A stretch of 64,000 nucleotides of DNA from positions 29,741,811-29,805,810 of the forward strand of contig JAAOOA010000006.1 in NCBI GenBank assembly GCA_012861695.1, read 5' to 3'. Below, in pieces: positions 38,660 through 50,132 of this stretch. This DNA comes from Trematomus loennbergii. Its lineage: Eukaryota; Chordata; Actinopteri; Perciformes; Nototheniidae. Position 1 is the stretch's first letter. Each line of letters opens with the position of its first letter. Below the pieces are notes generated by a model. The model worked only from the letters and a program-made list of their open reading frames with translations, did not search any database and was not told the origin of the DNA. Made by a program: the position numbers and the translations under genes.

Positions 38660-38900
38660 TATAAAACATGGTCACCTCCACCAAGGAGGTTTTGTTCGGT
38701 TTGGTTATTTGTCAGCAGGATTACAGAGAAACTGCGGAACAGATTTCCATAAAACTTTGTGGAATGGTGTAGCATGGGCCAAGGAAGAACCCATTCAATT
38801 TTTGATCGGATCTAAATCAAGTGAGGTATGAAAAATCTGACTTTTGTCAACATTGCGAGATAGGACATTATTTTGGCCTTGGCGGAGCTCTTTCCTTCTA
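38660..38900. repeat. teleost interspersed repeat (RTE- or L2-like, unclassified)
   Basis: Segments TTGTCAGCAGGATTACAGAG, AACAGATTTCCATAAAACTT and AACATTGCGAGATAGG form a block I know as a widespread fish repeat, here diverged. Open frames across it are not genes. Confidence 0.5.
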
Positions 38901-39220
38901 CTTCTACTGTGAAGTGAAAGATTCTTACAGGAGAGTTTTATTTGTTGTGTATTGTGTTGCCATTCATTTTAAATGTCAGCTGGTCAGCCATGAATGCATT
39001 TGGCTTGAGCTATTGTTAGCAGCAATAGCCTACAGTACTAATCAGCCTGGAGAGAGTAACCAAGTGTTTGGTTTTTCAAAATAAAAAGTCATCCACTTAT
39101 CACAGGGGGGATCCAATCTGAGATCAGTTTTTTGCCTGGTCAGGAAGTGTCTCAAATTATAGAGAATCGGACATGAAGGAGGCTGCCCGCTCTCTGCCAG
39201 CACTTCCTCACTGAGCTGAA

Positions 39221-39273
39221 GCCTCCCACATTGCCTCTCCAGCTAGGGGAGCTGGAGAGGCAATGTGGGAGGC
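39221..39273. repeat. perfect 24-bp inverted repeat with 5-base loop
   Basis: Arm 39221-39244 (GCCTCCCACATTGCCTCTCC, then AGCT) is exactly complementary to 39250-39273; loop AGGGG. It would form a very stable stem in DNA or RNA. Confidence 0.95.
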
Positions 39274-41714
39274 CACAGGGGGTGGCCGCTAAGAGGAGGG
39301 TGGGCTGGGTGGTCTCACTGCTGAAATACACTGCAGCGTGCACACACTCATAGCATATTATTATGTGCAGTGTTTACCCCACAGAAACACATTTTAATGT
39401 CAGTGTTCTATTTGTTTACCTGACCAAAAGGCTGCAACATGTAATCAGCTGGGTTTCAAATCCCCTATGAAGTACCTATTTCTGTTCAAGACAATTGGGG
39501 AGTTGTTTTTGTTTTAACATTGATGGTATCAAATTATTTTAGTGTTAAACAGGCCCTCATTCGGGTGATTTCTTTATGCATGAATTTTTGGGTAAAATTG
39601 CTTTATTTACGTCAATATAAACATTAAAGGGTTGTGTATCATTTGAATTTTAACGATTTCAGTTTGGATTTTAGTTCTGCTTATCAATTCTAGTTCTTAA
39701 AAACCTTTTTTTGAACATAAATAAATGTACCTCTGAAAACATTTACTCAAATGTATATTCATATTCACAAACGATTTCATACAGCTTTATTCAACTTCAA
39801 AATATGATTTGGTTTTTACCCAGAACAGAGTACCGGTTCCCAACATGAATATTAAGGGCATTAGTTAGGCACATTTTAATGGAATATAAAGCAGTTAAGC
39901 TCTCACGCATTCTGTATTGCACATTACATGTAGTTATGATTTAAATGTTTTTTTCAAACATTTAAAAAAGGCATAATTTAAAGTCAGTATTTAAAATCCA
40001 CTTGCCCTATTGTCTGCTGTATAATAAGTTATTGCTCTGCTGGTAGGGAAGTTTCACACTCAAAAAATCCTGTCAAACACTTGTTTTCAGCTTTTAGATT
40101 CATGTGGAGATTTTAGCTTCAACAGATGTAGACGTTTAACGTCCAAAAGTTAAAAAGCAGCAGTTTGGGGTTTATATAAGTCCTGATATCAAAGGCCTAA
40201 CAGAAAGCAACAAGCGTCTCACAGAAGTAAGTGGCGCCTGCTTGAAGCGGCATCATTAGCAGGTCACTGGCAGTGCTTATGCAGGATGTGGTAAACTGCT
40301 ATTAGCAGCGGGGAAATGTAAATGGACAGGCGTAAAAAATCTCCTCCATTGTCCAATTTGCATCCTCTATTGTGTGATCCACAGCTCCGAAGTCAACTAA
40401 AAGGAATTCTTAATTCCTGAATATGTTTCTATGCTAATATTCTCTCAGAAATCAAATAAAAAGGACAGGGGATTCATGTTTGTCAAAGTCATATGATAAT
40501 TGGTCAAGGGATCAGAATATTGAATTTGCGGGTAAAATTAGATTTTTATCTTCCACCAAATGAAAACCTGCTTTAACTCTCCCTCTGTGTGTGTATATGT
40601 GTGCGTGCGTGTGCCTACCTCACATAGGCTTTTTCATCCTGTAAATTCTGTGTAGACTTCAGAAAGAATGAGTTGAAAGGGAAATAGAGGGACAATACTG
40701 CATGGTATTCAGAAACTGCACACACTCCACACACACACACCATCTTCAGCCTTCAGCAGTGCTGTAGGTGATGAATGACACTCCAGTTGGTGATCAAAGC
40801 TGGTGAGTGGAGCCAGGTAGGAGGGACGTGGTTCCATCTACTGTTACACTGCACCACAATGCTTATCCTGTAGCCCTCTGGCTGATTCAGGTACAGCACA
40901 AGGTTTGTCATCTCCCTCTCCTGTTATTTATCCATGGTCTCGTCAGCTTTGCTCATTCGCGGCTAAAAAATACCACAAAAAAGTGAATTTTTATTACCAT
41001 TGTTGCCTCCTCCTCACTGTCTAATAAGTAAATTGTGCAAAGAGAATACATACATATGTTTTCAATACATGCGAGGAGAGGTGGAATTGGAAATGACTCT
41101 TTATTGTGTTGTTTTCGCAGGAGGCTTTTTGTGCTCCTGAGCTCCAGATTCTCATCCATTGTAATTGCCTTGGGCTGAGAGAGGGGTCATGCCTATAGGA
41201 GCTGGAGGCGAGCTGTTAACATGCCTGCGCTGAAGCTCAATATTTCAAGCTCTGGGCAGCCCTCACCTCCTCTCCTGTGGTCTGAAAGTGGCCTTCACAC
41301 ACTCAGGCGCCCTGCTACACATCCATGATACCTTTATGTCTTATTCGAATACACCTCCACAAGCACACAACAGAGCCGTTATAAACGTTTTCTATCCTGT
41401 ATCGATCCGGCCTCCACTGAGTGACCGAACTGCACTTTTGTTCCGTTTTTCAAATGTTTTAAGACAAGGTCCGGTATTGTAACATGAAGTAGTTCTTGCT
41501 GTACCTGCCGCCTCTTTCTTCAATGTTTTACCACTCTCTCACAAACAATTCCTCTTCCATCTAAAGGAGAAGCAGTCTTTTTTTGTCCCACAGTGCCAAA
41601 TCCAGTTCTTGTCATGGTGGGCCAAGCCTGTGTTACAACTGTGCACAACCATATAGAAATACTAACAATGAAATTGCTTTAGGTGGATATATAATAGTTC
41701 ATCTAACCCTAACC
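39274..41714. other. low-copy DNA without recognised genes
   Basis: No coding exon or transposon recognised. The part 40200-40420 is sequence-complex, with ATTAGC and CCATTGTCC motifs (homeodomain- and SOX-like), and could be a conserved non-coding element; this is a guess. A short (CA)n lies near 40715-40740. Confidence 0.35.
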
Positions 41715-41850
41715 TCATTCATGACTTCTTATTTAATACATTTTAACGGCCTAAAACAAAGATAAAGTAAAACCGGAAGTGACGTCATGTAAACAACCTG
41801 GTCTTCCTTCAAAATAAAGCTTTTCAAAATAAAACGGTGCATTCATTTAA
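41715..41850 (-). mobile_element. LTR fragment related to 61226-61698
   Basis: About 135 bases are nearly identical to 61556-61690 (GACTTCTTATTTAATACATT, CGGAAGTGACGTCATGTAAA, AAGCTTTTCAAAATAAA). It corresponds to the U3 start of that LTR; the rest is missing or diverged. Confidence 0.65.
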
Positions 41851-42302
41851 TATTCACATATCATATTGATTTTAATTTCTTACAATCCCTCGTTACATAC
41901 CTTTCAAGGTATGTTAATAAGTTCTTTATCTGAACATTGCATAGTACATAATTCATATCAAAAATGGAAATAATTCATAACCTTCGTCAAAAATACAAAA
42001 AATACATATTCATCCTCAAACATGAAACGTTTTTTCATTGTGCATAACTTCCAGTTTAAACCTTCAATGTCACTTTTAAAAATAGCAGCATTTAGCTTGG
42101 TATTAGAACATTTCTTACTCCCTCCTTTCACAGAAATTGTTCTTATACTACATTCAGTGTTAAAGCACTTGTTTTCACAAAGTATAAAAAGAAACAAATT
42201 ATTTTAGAATAGCAAAAAGTAATAAAATAATACACTATATTAGAATAGTATGAAATGAAATGAATTACACTATATTAGAACAGTGGAATATAGAATTCTT
42301 CA

Positions 42303-42412
42303 TTCAAATGATTTCATCATTTGAACAATCTCATCATTTGAACATCCTCATCATTTGAACATCCTCATCATTTGAACATCCTCATCACTTAAACCATCTC
42401 ATCATTTAATTA
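42303..42412. repeat. 17-bp minisatellite
   Basis: Six or so copies of CATCCTCATCATTTGAA with minor changes. Confidence 0.9.
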
Positions 42413-42617
42413 TTATTATATGGGGGTGGGTCGTCTTGTTCTGTTAGCATTTGAAACTGTTCCCTCATGAGCACAGTGTATCAATGTATTCTAGAGTCTC
42501 TGAAATAATATGATCTTTCATAAAAATATGGATTGAAATGTAACTTTTCTAGATTTCTAGAATGTATTAAATGTAATACATTAAATCAAAGAGTCAGTGT
42601 ATTTATACACCCTAGAG

Positions 42618-43250
42618 CAGTGGTTCTCAACTGGTCAGGCCTTGGGACCCACTTTTTCTTTTGTCAATAAATCGCGACCCGAAATTTTGAACCAATCAAA
42701 TCTATTCAAAAAAAATCGTGCTGTAATATATATGCTTTTTTCAGCATATATTATTAATTAAAGTGAAGTACAGTGCATATATCCCTTATATCCCTTCACA
42801 GAACTAAAGAATGCTTTTAAATAAGGTTTAATGAGATGATGGAATCAAAGCTGAACTGAATAACATAAAAAGGCACACATGGTGAAAACCCAACCCCAGA
42901 AGGGGGGTCTGGGGGGATTCTCACGCAGGAGATTTTTAGAAATACTAACATATTATAACGCATTCTGGTACACTCTGAGAAGAAAAAAATTAACCCGACA
43001 TTAATAATATTTTATGCCATTGTTTGTTTTTCACTTTGTTCTGACAGCTGAACTTGCTGCTCCTCACACAGAGAATAGCAAAGAGGAGATAGTCTGTGTG
43101 ACTTACTTTAAATTGTGGATAAGGGTAGATGGCTCCCATTGTTTCTGTGACCTGTCAATCATCAAACATGGGGTCATATTTCATTATGTGTTCATTTTTA
43201 TCTGAAGTTGTACCCATGGATGTATAAAGAATAGTTCTACCGCAAAGTTT
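42618..43250. mobile_element. hAT-like left end, CAGTGGTTCTCAA family
   Basis: CAGTGGTTCTCAACTGGTCA and AATCGCGACCC are typical of a fish hAT end; CAGAAGGGGGGTCTGGGGGG follows at 42897. The partner end may be the GCGACCCACTCAAAACGGG piece near 46313, separated by later insertions. Confidence 0.55.
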
Positions 43251-43578
43251 GGCCCAATCCCAAACCACGCCCTACACCCTACCCCTACACACTACCCCTC
43301 CGTTTGCGCGTTCGCACGGAGGGTCCGCCACATTAAGTGCTGTTCCAAACCGACAAGTGTGGAGGGGGAGTGGGCTATCAAGCCATCAGCGAGTCTGCAT
43401 CGGTGCTGACTTGAGACCGGTCTCTACCTGACCGGTCTCAACGCTGTGTGTGTCCGCCAGGAAACACACTGTTTACAAGTAGTTCCAGCAAACATCCACT
43501 GATAAATTGCGATGTTAACAACCTCATGATAACCTCATCTTTTTTTAACTTAGGATCATGCCTGTGTTTAGTCTAGAA

Positions 43579-44701
43579 CAGGGGTTTGGGAAGGTGAGCC
43601 TCCCCTCAGAGACCATAAGAATAGCCGCGCCCCCCCTCCCAATTATTATTGCTATTATTATTATTATTGTTGCTATAATGCAGGGGTATTCAATTGCATT
43701 TCAAAGAGGTCCAGTAAGAGAAAATGTCATTAAATGCTCTGTTTTAGCTGTCTACCTTCCGCCATTTGAAATTACTCCGACTGTTTCTCTCTTCTTGTCT
43801 CGTCTCTGTGTGTGTGTTTGAATCTATCGTGCTGACTCACTGACTGCACCGATTCGATTGGCTGAGTAGCGCCACCTCCTTAAAACATTATACAATAACT
43901 TTTTAAAACCTTTTTATCTTTATGTTTTAAACATATTGTATAAAACTCCCCCACTACTTGGACTATTCCTTGCACCCCTCTAGAATAAGGCCGAATGGTC
44001 TCAACCATATTGCATCAGTAACGTGCACTTGTTGTTATAACAAGATCGCAAGGACACTGGTAGCGATCGGACAATTGAGTGTTGTTCACTTTGTGTGTTG
44101 TGGAACATGCGTCTGCGTGCATGAAAAACGCACACCCAATTACAATTGCATGTTCAATTCACAACCCTGGAAGTTAATAAAGTTGTTAAAGTTGGAACAG
44201 CCTGTGGACAGCCGTTACAGAGGACAGGCAAATCTAGCTGCAGCACGACCCGTATATTTTCGCACGCCGTGTTCTCAACACATATTTTTTTAACATTTTC
44301 AACATCGTGGATACATCCTTATATGCTCCCGGCAACACACTGAACGTCAACTTTGCCTCCTTATTACACTCACCCCTACTTACCCCTACTTTACTGGGAA
44401 CAATGAGTCTGCGTCTTTGATGCACACAGGAATAAACGCAGATCATCCTCTGGCTGCAGCCTTGACCGGCACTTGCTTTTGATCAAAGTCAATGTGGAAA
44501 ACCCACACTCACACAGGTAGGTGGAGGTGAAGGGAATGAGCACTTTTACAGCCTTTTTGGCGAGGTGGGGGAACTCGGTCTTCACAGACAGCCAAAAGTG
44601 TGCAAGTGACACTTAACTCATCTTTTTCTCGTTATTTTTTTCTCCCCTGAAGCTCTCTGGCGCCCCCCAGGGAGGCGCGCCTCACACTTTGAAAACCGCT
44701 G
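43579..44701 (-). mobile_element. hAT element with perfect 8-bp target duplication
   Basis: GTCTAGAA at 43571-43578 and 44702-44709. Ends CAGGGGTTTGGGAAGG and (right, reversed) CAGCGGTTTTCAAAGTG. Carries a transposase C-terminal remnant at 44612-44391. It sits inside the inverted-repeat element 43251-45076. Confidence 0.93.
44391..44612 (-). pseudogene. hAT transposase C-terminal dimerisation domain remnant
   Basis: The frame reads LAKKAVKVLIPFTSTYLCEC, GFSTLTLIKSKCRSRL and EDDLRLFL, the hATC domain typical of FAM200/ZBED5-like hAT transposases. The catalytic region is absent. Confidence 0.85.
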
Positions 44702-45079
44702 GTCTAGAAAAAGGTAAACGTGTGCATTTTATTATAAAGTTGTGTATATTTACAGACTGTTGCAAAAACTAAGAAGCTTATAAAAATCAGGTTTAAAACT
44801 AAAAGACACAATTAAAGATGTTTGGAGTTTTATTTTAGTTATTAATTTAAATGCTTTGTCTAAGAGATGCTGATTTGAAACCGTTGTTACAGTTACGGCA
44901 TTTCATGTTTCTGCCGGAGAGAGGGGAGTTTGTCCCAAAGCTTGCCGCTGTATTTACTCCCTGCATCTGACAGGAGGGAGCCTCATTGAGCTGCGAGTGT
45001 CACTCCACGGAGTTCACTCCGTCACGGAGGGGGAGTGTGTAGGGGTAAGGTGTAGGGCGTGGTTTGGGATTGGGCCTGA

Positions 45080-46096
45080 GGCCCCGGCTCCACGAGGACA
45101 AATACGGCAAAACGCATCGGAGAAACGCAAATGCAACCGCAAAAAACCTTCCGTCCCCACGCAATATACACCGGATTGTGTCAAGCTCCACGAGACGGCT
45201 CCGTTTACATCCAAACGCTGGAAAAGCTACAGTACATATGCCGAACCTGTACGTGGCGCTGTAACTTCCTCCACAAAAGCAGCAACTTCCTCCACAAAAG
45301 CAGCGAAGAAGAATGGTTGTCATGGCTGCACTTCTGTGTATTCTCCGCGGTGGGGGCCGACAGAACCGGGCAGAGTTTTTTGCCGGTCAGCGTGTGTTAA
45401 AGTTTAAATCTTCCGGACAAAATTATAAAAGTGCCGGTCAAAGGTCTTCATTGTTATTTATTGAGCTTTAAAACAAATGAATAACGACGATATAATGATA
45501 TATAATCATCAAATACACAGAGCCTGTCTCTTTTTCCTCTCTTCTCACAGCGTCAGTGTCTGTCTCATGCAGCAGCTGATCCTGTAATGAGTGACCCGAC
45601 AGTAAAAATGAACATATTCTAACTAGTTTAGGTAGTTTGAGAGGTAATTAAAATAGCTAAGGGTGATGATCTGACTTGAAGTGTGTGTTTTGCTCCCGCT
45701 GCATCACAGCGGCAGGAGCTGCGTGTCTCCGTCCTGTCAGATTAGACTTCACTCGCGTTTATGTCCATATCGAGATAAAGATAAATAATCTGAATTCAAG
45801 GAGGAGCTCCTGTAGATGTTGCACAAAGAACTGTAGCATGGTCAGTAGCGACTGGAGCACGATAGCAACCCTGCGGGGGAGAGGCGGGGCTATGAAAACG
45901 AATGACCGTATAGGCGACTCCACGGCCCCGTTGGACCCCCCAGAGCGCTCTGTTCCCAGATCTATCCACCTTTGGACCCGTTGTCGTTTGCGGGGTCTGT
46001 TTCTACGTTTCCCTTACGGCGTCGTGGAGCTTAGAGGGCTATATGCATGAGAAATATGCGGATTCAACCAGTTTTCGTCCTCGTGGAGCCGGGGCC
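45080..46096. mobile_element. Harbinger-like MITE, copy 1
   Basis: Ends GGCCCCGGCTCCACGAGGAC and its complement GTCCTCGTGGAGCCGGGGCC. Interior TGCCGAACCTGTACGTGGCG and AAAAGCAGCGAAGAAGAATG is shared, in reverse, with copy 2 (59935-60874). Flanking triplets are TGA and TTA, near the TTA duplication seen at copy 2. Open frames such as 45000-45323 are mirrored by such frames in copy 2 but contain no domain. Confidence 0.75.
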
Positions 46097-46309
46097 TTAT
46101 TCTCCGTGGGGACTTCCGGCAACAATCTTGAAAAAAACTCAGCAAAGATGTTTTATTGGGAAGATGATCACTACGTGAGAGAAGTTTTCAAAACCGTTTA
46201 TGGTCTCCGGTACTTCCAGTCCAACGCCTACTGCATGCACAGCGTTTGAAAATCGGGCCTTCAAAATAAAAGTTTCCCTTTTTTCAATTTTTTTTTTTTC
46301 ACTCACACA

Positions 46310-46594
46310 TCTGCGACCCACTCAAAACGGGTCCGCGACAGTTTATGAAATAATACTATTTGCAATGAATTTAACTTTAAAATCTGAGTTGAGTTAGAAA
46401 AATATGAATAATGAAAAATGTATTAATTATGAAAAATCTAAATACAGTGTATTAATGTACACCAGTGTTTATGAAACAATACTATGTGTAATGGATTTTA
46501 ACTTTAAAATCGGAATATATGAAAAACCTAAATAAACAGTGTATTAATATACACTATGGCTTATGAAACAATATTATGTGTAATGCTTTTAACA
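46310..46594. repeat. hAT-like end piece and diverged tandem repeat
   Basis: GCGACCCACTCAAAACGGGT resembles a hAT subterminal motif. From 46340 a unit beginning TTTATGAAACAATACTATGT is repeated about two and a half times with a period near 100-130 bases. Confidence 0.5.
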
Positions 46595-46598
46595 TTAA

Positions 46599-48030
46599 CC
46601 CTTTGGAGTCCTGGGCTAATTTGGCCGTTATCGCATACTTTTGACCCCATACTAAACCATTAAGAAATGTTTGGCATGTCAATGTTTTTTTGTTGTTGTT
46701 GAAGGACAACCTCACCTATATAACCTGATAGTTATTTTCTTCATTTTTAGATACTATATGAACATTTTGGACCCAAAATCACAAAAAAAAAGATTTTGAA
46801 AATGATATTATTTTTTATATAGGTAACACAAACATGCACAACGAAACAATTTGAAAGCTGGACATATATACATGGGATGTCACTATGATAATATGAAAGT
46901 TTGATTGAGGTAGCATGAACCTATATACACATTTTATGAACAAATAACATAGGCGTTTTTTCCTCATTTCTCAAGTTCTGTCAACAGTGACACAGTAGGC
47001 ACAACAAAACATTTAAAAGCTTAAATAATGTACATGGGATTTCATTCTGATAAGGCAAAGGTGTTATTATAAATATATACAAATATATTACACATTATAT
47101 ACAAAAATCTGTTTTTTCTGTCTTTATCTGTGCCACGCTTCAAAGCAGTTTCTGTCAACTACGACACAGAGGGCAACATCACAGGCTCCTCCTCCTCCTT
47201 CTCCTCCTCCATGTCAAAAAACAAGCTTACAGCTTGACTCACGTTCAGAGTTCTCTTCATCATAGTTGAATCTTCAAAACTCTAACTATATCTAAATTCT
47301 CAATGTTTGTCTGTCACTTTACTTCAATCGCCGTCTGTCTTCGTCTCCCGCCGTCTCTCTTCGTCTCCGCCGCCTGTCTTCGTATATCTTCGTCTCTCTC
47401 CATTTCCTGCCGTCTCTCTTCGGTTCCCGCCCTCCCTCTTCGTCCCTCTTCGTCCTCTTCGTCTCGCTTCGTATCACTCTGTTTACCTGATTACCTCACC
47501 CCCTCCCTGGTAAATACATCCTGTTGAGCAGGATCTACAGTTTCCAGTATTTTCCGTTTCGTAAAACGATAAAATAAGGCAAAGATATTAAAATATGTGC
47601 TTCCATTTTTCATACTTTTGAAATATATTTGTATTAACTTTATATCATCGTATCTCCGTGTTTACTGTGTCTTTTTGCATGAAACAAAGACTGGCATATA
47701 GTTTCAAGCCAGTACTTTCGACAGAAACACACATACATCCTGTTGAGCAGGATCTACAGTTTCCAGTATTTTCCGTTTCGTAAAATGATCAAATACGGCG
47801 AAGATATGTGCTTCCATTTTTCATACTTTTGAAATGTATTAACTTTATATCATCGTATCTCCGTGTTTACTGGGTATTTTTGCATGAAACAAAGACTGGG
47901 ATATAGTTTCAAGCCAGTACTTTCAACAGAAACACACAGCAATGTTGTCCGGACTGTTATTTTTATGCGGCACCGGCTTGAACAGGTCATGTGATCTGAT
48001 CACGCCGGCGTGACGGTCGACTCCAAAGGG
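46599..48030 (-). mobile_element. non-autonomous piggyBac-like element, family 2, copy b
   Basis: TTAA at 46595-46598 and 48031-48034, ends CCCTTTGGAGTC and GACTCCAAAGGG. It matches copy a (33418-34648) in reverse throughout, including the CACGCCGGCGTG palindrome, but carries a 219-bp direct duplication (47514-47732 and 47733 to about 47937) that copy a lacks. Confidence 0.9.
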
Positions 48031-49183
48031 TTAAAATATGAAAATATGAATATAAAAAAAAAGGAAAATGTATCTTGTGCATGATGGCATCCTTTTTAAC
48101 TTATTTACTAAAGCATATAAGTGATCAAATAAATTGCTTCAGTAAACAAATATTGTTTCTATTATTATTTACATTTTTGTGGTCAAGCTGTGGCATTCAT
48201 ATCGAATGAAAATATAGTCAATATTTGCATTTTCCAATATATTTCCAATACATTTACCTTTTTAACCTTTTCATAAAGGTCAGCGTCAACAATGTCCTCC
48301 AAGTCAGGCTTAATTGAGGAGTGCCCACCAACAAGACACGAATACAGTGTTGGTGCAAGGAATCCTGGTGGAGCCCCATGAACAAGGCTAACGGCAATGG
48401 ACTGTCCAGCAATGAAATACCGATCTTCTCTTAAAGCTGGAGAAACATTTGATTTATGAAAAAACACAGTATTAAAAGAATGGGGAAAACATTTGACTAA
48501 AGGGCTGGGATCATGAGGAGTCCCAATAAATGAATACACATGGGCCAAATATATCACACTTACCAGTACTGTGTAGAGCCACGTTCAATTTGCTGCCCCT
48601 TCCTTCAAACATTGGTGACAGTGCCAATGCTTCCTTGGGCCACCGAGGTCCACAGCCTCTTCATCTATTCCCAAGTCATCGGAAAACTTGACGAACATCT
48701 GGGATGCAGGATTGTAGGAAAGTCATTTGAAGCCACGAACAGCACCATCCAGAACTGCCAACCTATTTATGTTAAACCTGCATCTTTGGTTTGTGTAAAT
48801 TTTGGATGCAAGATTGAGGAGCACTTCCTTTGAAGACTTGGTGTTTGCGATTTCCCTGTAGAAAGAAAAAAATGTTTTAGGATAAGAGCATACTTTTCAA
48901 CAACAAAACCCCCATTGCAAACCTAAAGGATTTTACAAGTGGAATAAATGGCTAGTGGCTAGTGTGCCTGCCCTATATGAAGTCAATATTGTAAAAAGTC
49001 CTATCAGATTCACCCTGTTCCTGTTTATCTTTAATTACTGCACTATTTTTATCATGAGGCAACACCCACTCACTTACATATGACTCAAGACTGGCCATAA
49101 TCACTTGGTTTAACTCCTCATCATCAGATGAATGGTCGGAGATGGAACCCATGATCGAGAGGTAGGTAGTATAGTCCAACCAT

Positions 49184-49416
49184 TCCCCCCCGAGTCATCG
49201 ATGATCATCCTGCCTACACCGTGCGTCGGCTTATGGATGTCAGACGCCGGGGCAGGGGCTTTCAGTACCTGGTTGATTGGGAGGGTTACAACCTGGAGGA
49301 ACGTTGCTGGGTGCCTCGGTCACGCATCATGGACCCTGTCATGGTGAGGGAGTTCCACAGGGCACACCCTGACAAGCCTGGTGGTCGCCAGGAGGCTCCC
49401 ATTGAGGGGGGGGTAC
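49184..49416 (+). pseudogene. truncated pol tail with chromodomain
   Basis: Nearly identical to 52980-53214. Encodes [20 protein letters not shown] and [14 protein letters not shown], a chromodomain as in chromoviral integrases, where it guides integration to chromatin. The left edge CCAACCATTCCCC starts at the same point as the segment after the integrase deletion in the main copy. Confidence 0.9.
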
Positions 49417-50116
49417 TGTGAGGATTTGCAGTATCTCCCTCCTTCTTCTCTCTTTGTTTTGTGTTTGTTATGTTCGTCTGTCTGTGTGTGTGTCTGTCTC
49501 CCTGGCTGGGTGTGGCTGACCCACTTCTGATTCCCGCCAACTCACCTCCTCAGCTGCTGCTCATCATCCTGATTACACTACTCACCTTCACCTGCTTATA
49601 TGCCCGGTCCCTCATCCAGTATTCACCAGTTCGTCGTTTCACCTCGCTGGTAATTCGACTTGGTACATGTAGTTTATGGTTAACTAACTCTCAGTGTTCC
49701 TGCCATTCTAACCTTTGTTCTCCGTCAGAATCCATCTGCCTACTCCTCTGCCTGCCACATCCAGCCACGTCCTCTCGTCTGTGTACCTCCGTGCTTCCAC
49801 GCACACCAGCTCCAACTGTCAACTCTCGCCAGCTCTGGATCCCCGGCTTCCTCGCCAGTGTACCTTCGTGCTTCCACGCACACCAGCTCCTTCCTGTCAA
49901 CTCTCGCCAGCTCTGGTTCCCGGCTCCTCGCCAGAGTATCTCCGTGCATATCCGCACCTCCTGTTGACAAACCCTGGCTTTGGGTTATTGGATATAATCC
50001 CTCGTTGACTCTTATAAGGTTTTTGGTTAATAAACCTTTTTCTACCTCAAAGCTCTGTTTCATCGTCCTGTGTTCAGCATTGTGAGTTCACTCCTGTAGC
50101 TACGGTGAGCGTAACA
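49417..50116 (+). repeat. 5' LTR
   Basis: 700 bp, TGTGAGGATTTGCAG to GTAACA, with TATA box, polyadenylation signal AATAAA at 50029-50034, and a roughly 75-bp unit (CTTCCACGCACACCAGCTCC) present twice at about 49789-49940, against once in the 3' LTR. Confidence 0.93.
49597..49634 (+). promoter_or_regulatory. LTR core promoter and self-primer sequence
   Basis: TTATA at 49597-49601 is followed 27 bases on by ACCAGTTCGT (49625-49634), which is exactly complementary to ACGAACTGGT (50119-50128) after the LTR. The same spacing holds in the 3' LTR (TTATATA at 53389, ACCAGTTCGT at 53419-53428). Confidence 0.75.
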
Positions 50117-50118
50117 GT

Positions 50119-50128
50119 ACGAACTGGT
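50119..50128 (+). other. primer binding site complementary to the LTR's own transcript start
   Basis: ACGAACTGGT begins two bases after the LTR end. It pairs perfectly with the predicted 5' end of the element's own RNA rather than with an obvious tRNA end, as in the Tf1/sushi group. Confidence 0.7.
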
Positions 50129-50132
50129 CAAT

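Larger units (their letters stand above)
43251..45076. mobile_element. inverted-repeat element, GGCCCAATCCCAAACC ends, with nested hAT
   Basis: Left GGCCCAATCCCAAACCACGC, then CCTACACCCTACCCC; the right end is the complement (GGTTTGGGATTGGGCC). The inverted repeat spans about 55 bp. Removing the nested hAT leaves about 0.7 kb. No clear target duplication, so I do not assign a superfamily. Confidence 0.75.

Noticed and set aside
42303..42412. CRISPR-like regularly spaced repeats
   Set aside because: Units are contiguous 17-mers without spacers, in a eukaryotic sequence: a minisatellite.
45000..45323. Open frame with FCGGSYSATYR shared with 60655-60885
   Set aside because: It is inside the Harbinger-like MITE copies, GC-rich and without any known domain.
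48540..48833. Plus-strand open frame of 97 codons
   Set aside because: It is the antisense of the HECT exon on the minus strand, which has matching splice sites and family motifs.
49461..50085. Open frames over the 5' LTR (and 53253-53860 over the 3' LTR)
   Set aside because: They lie in non-coding LTR sequence and arise from its CT-rich composition.
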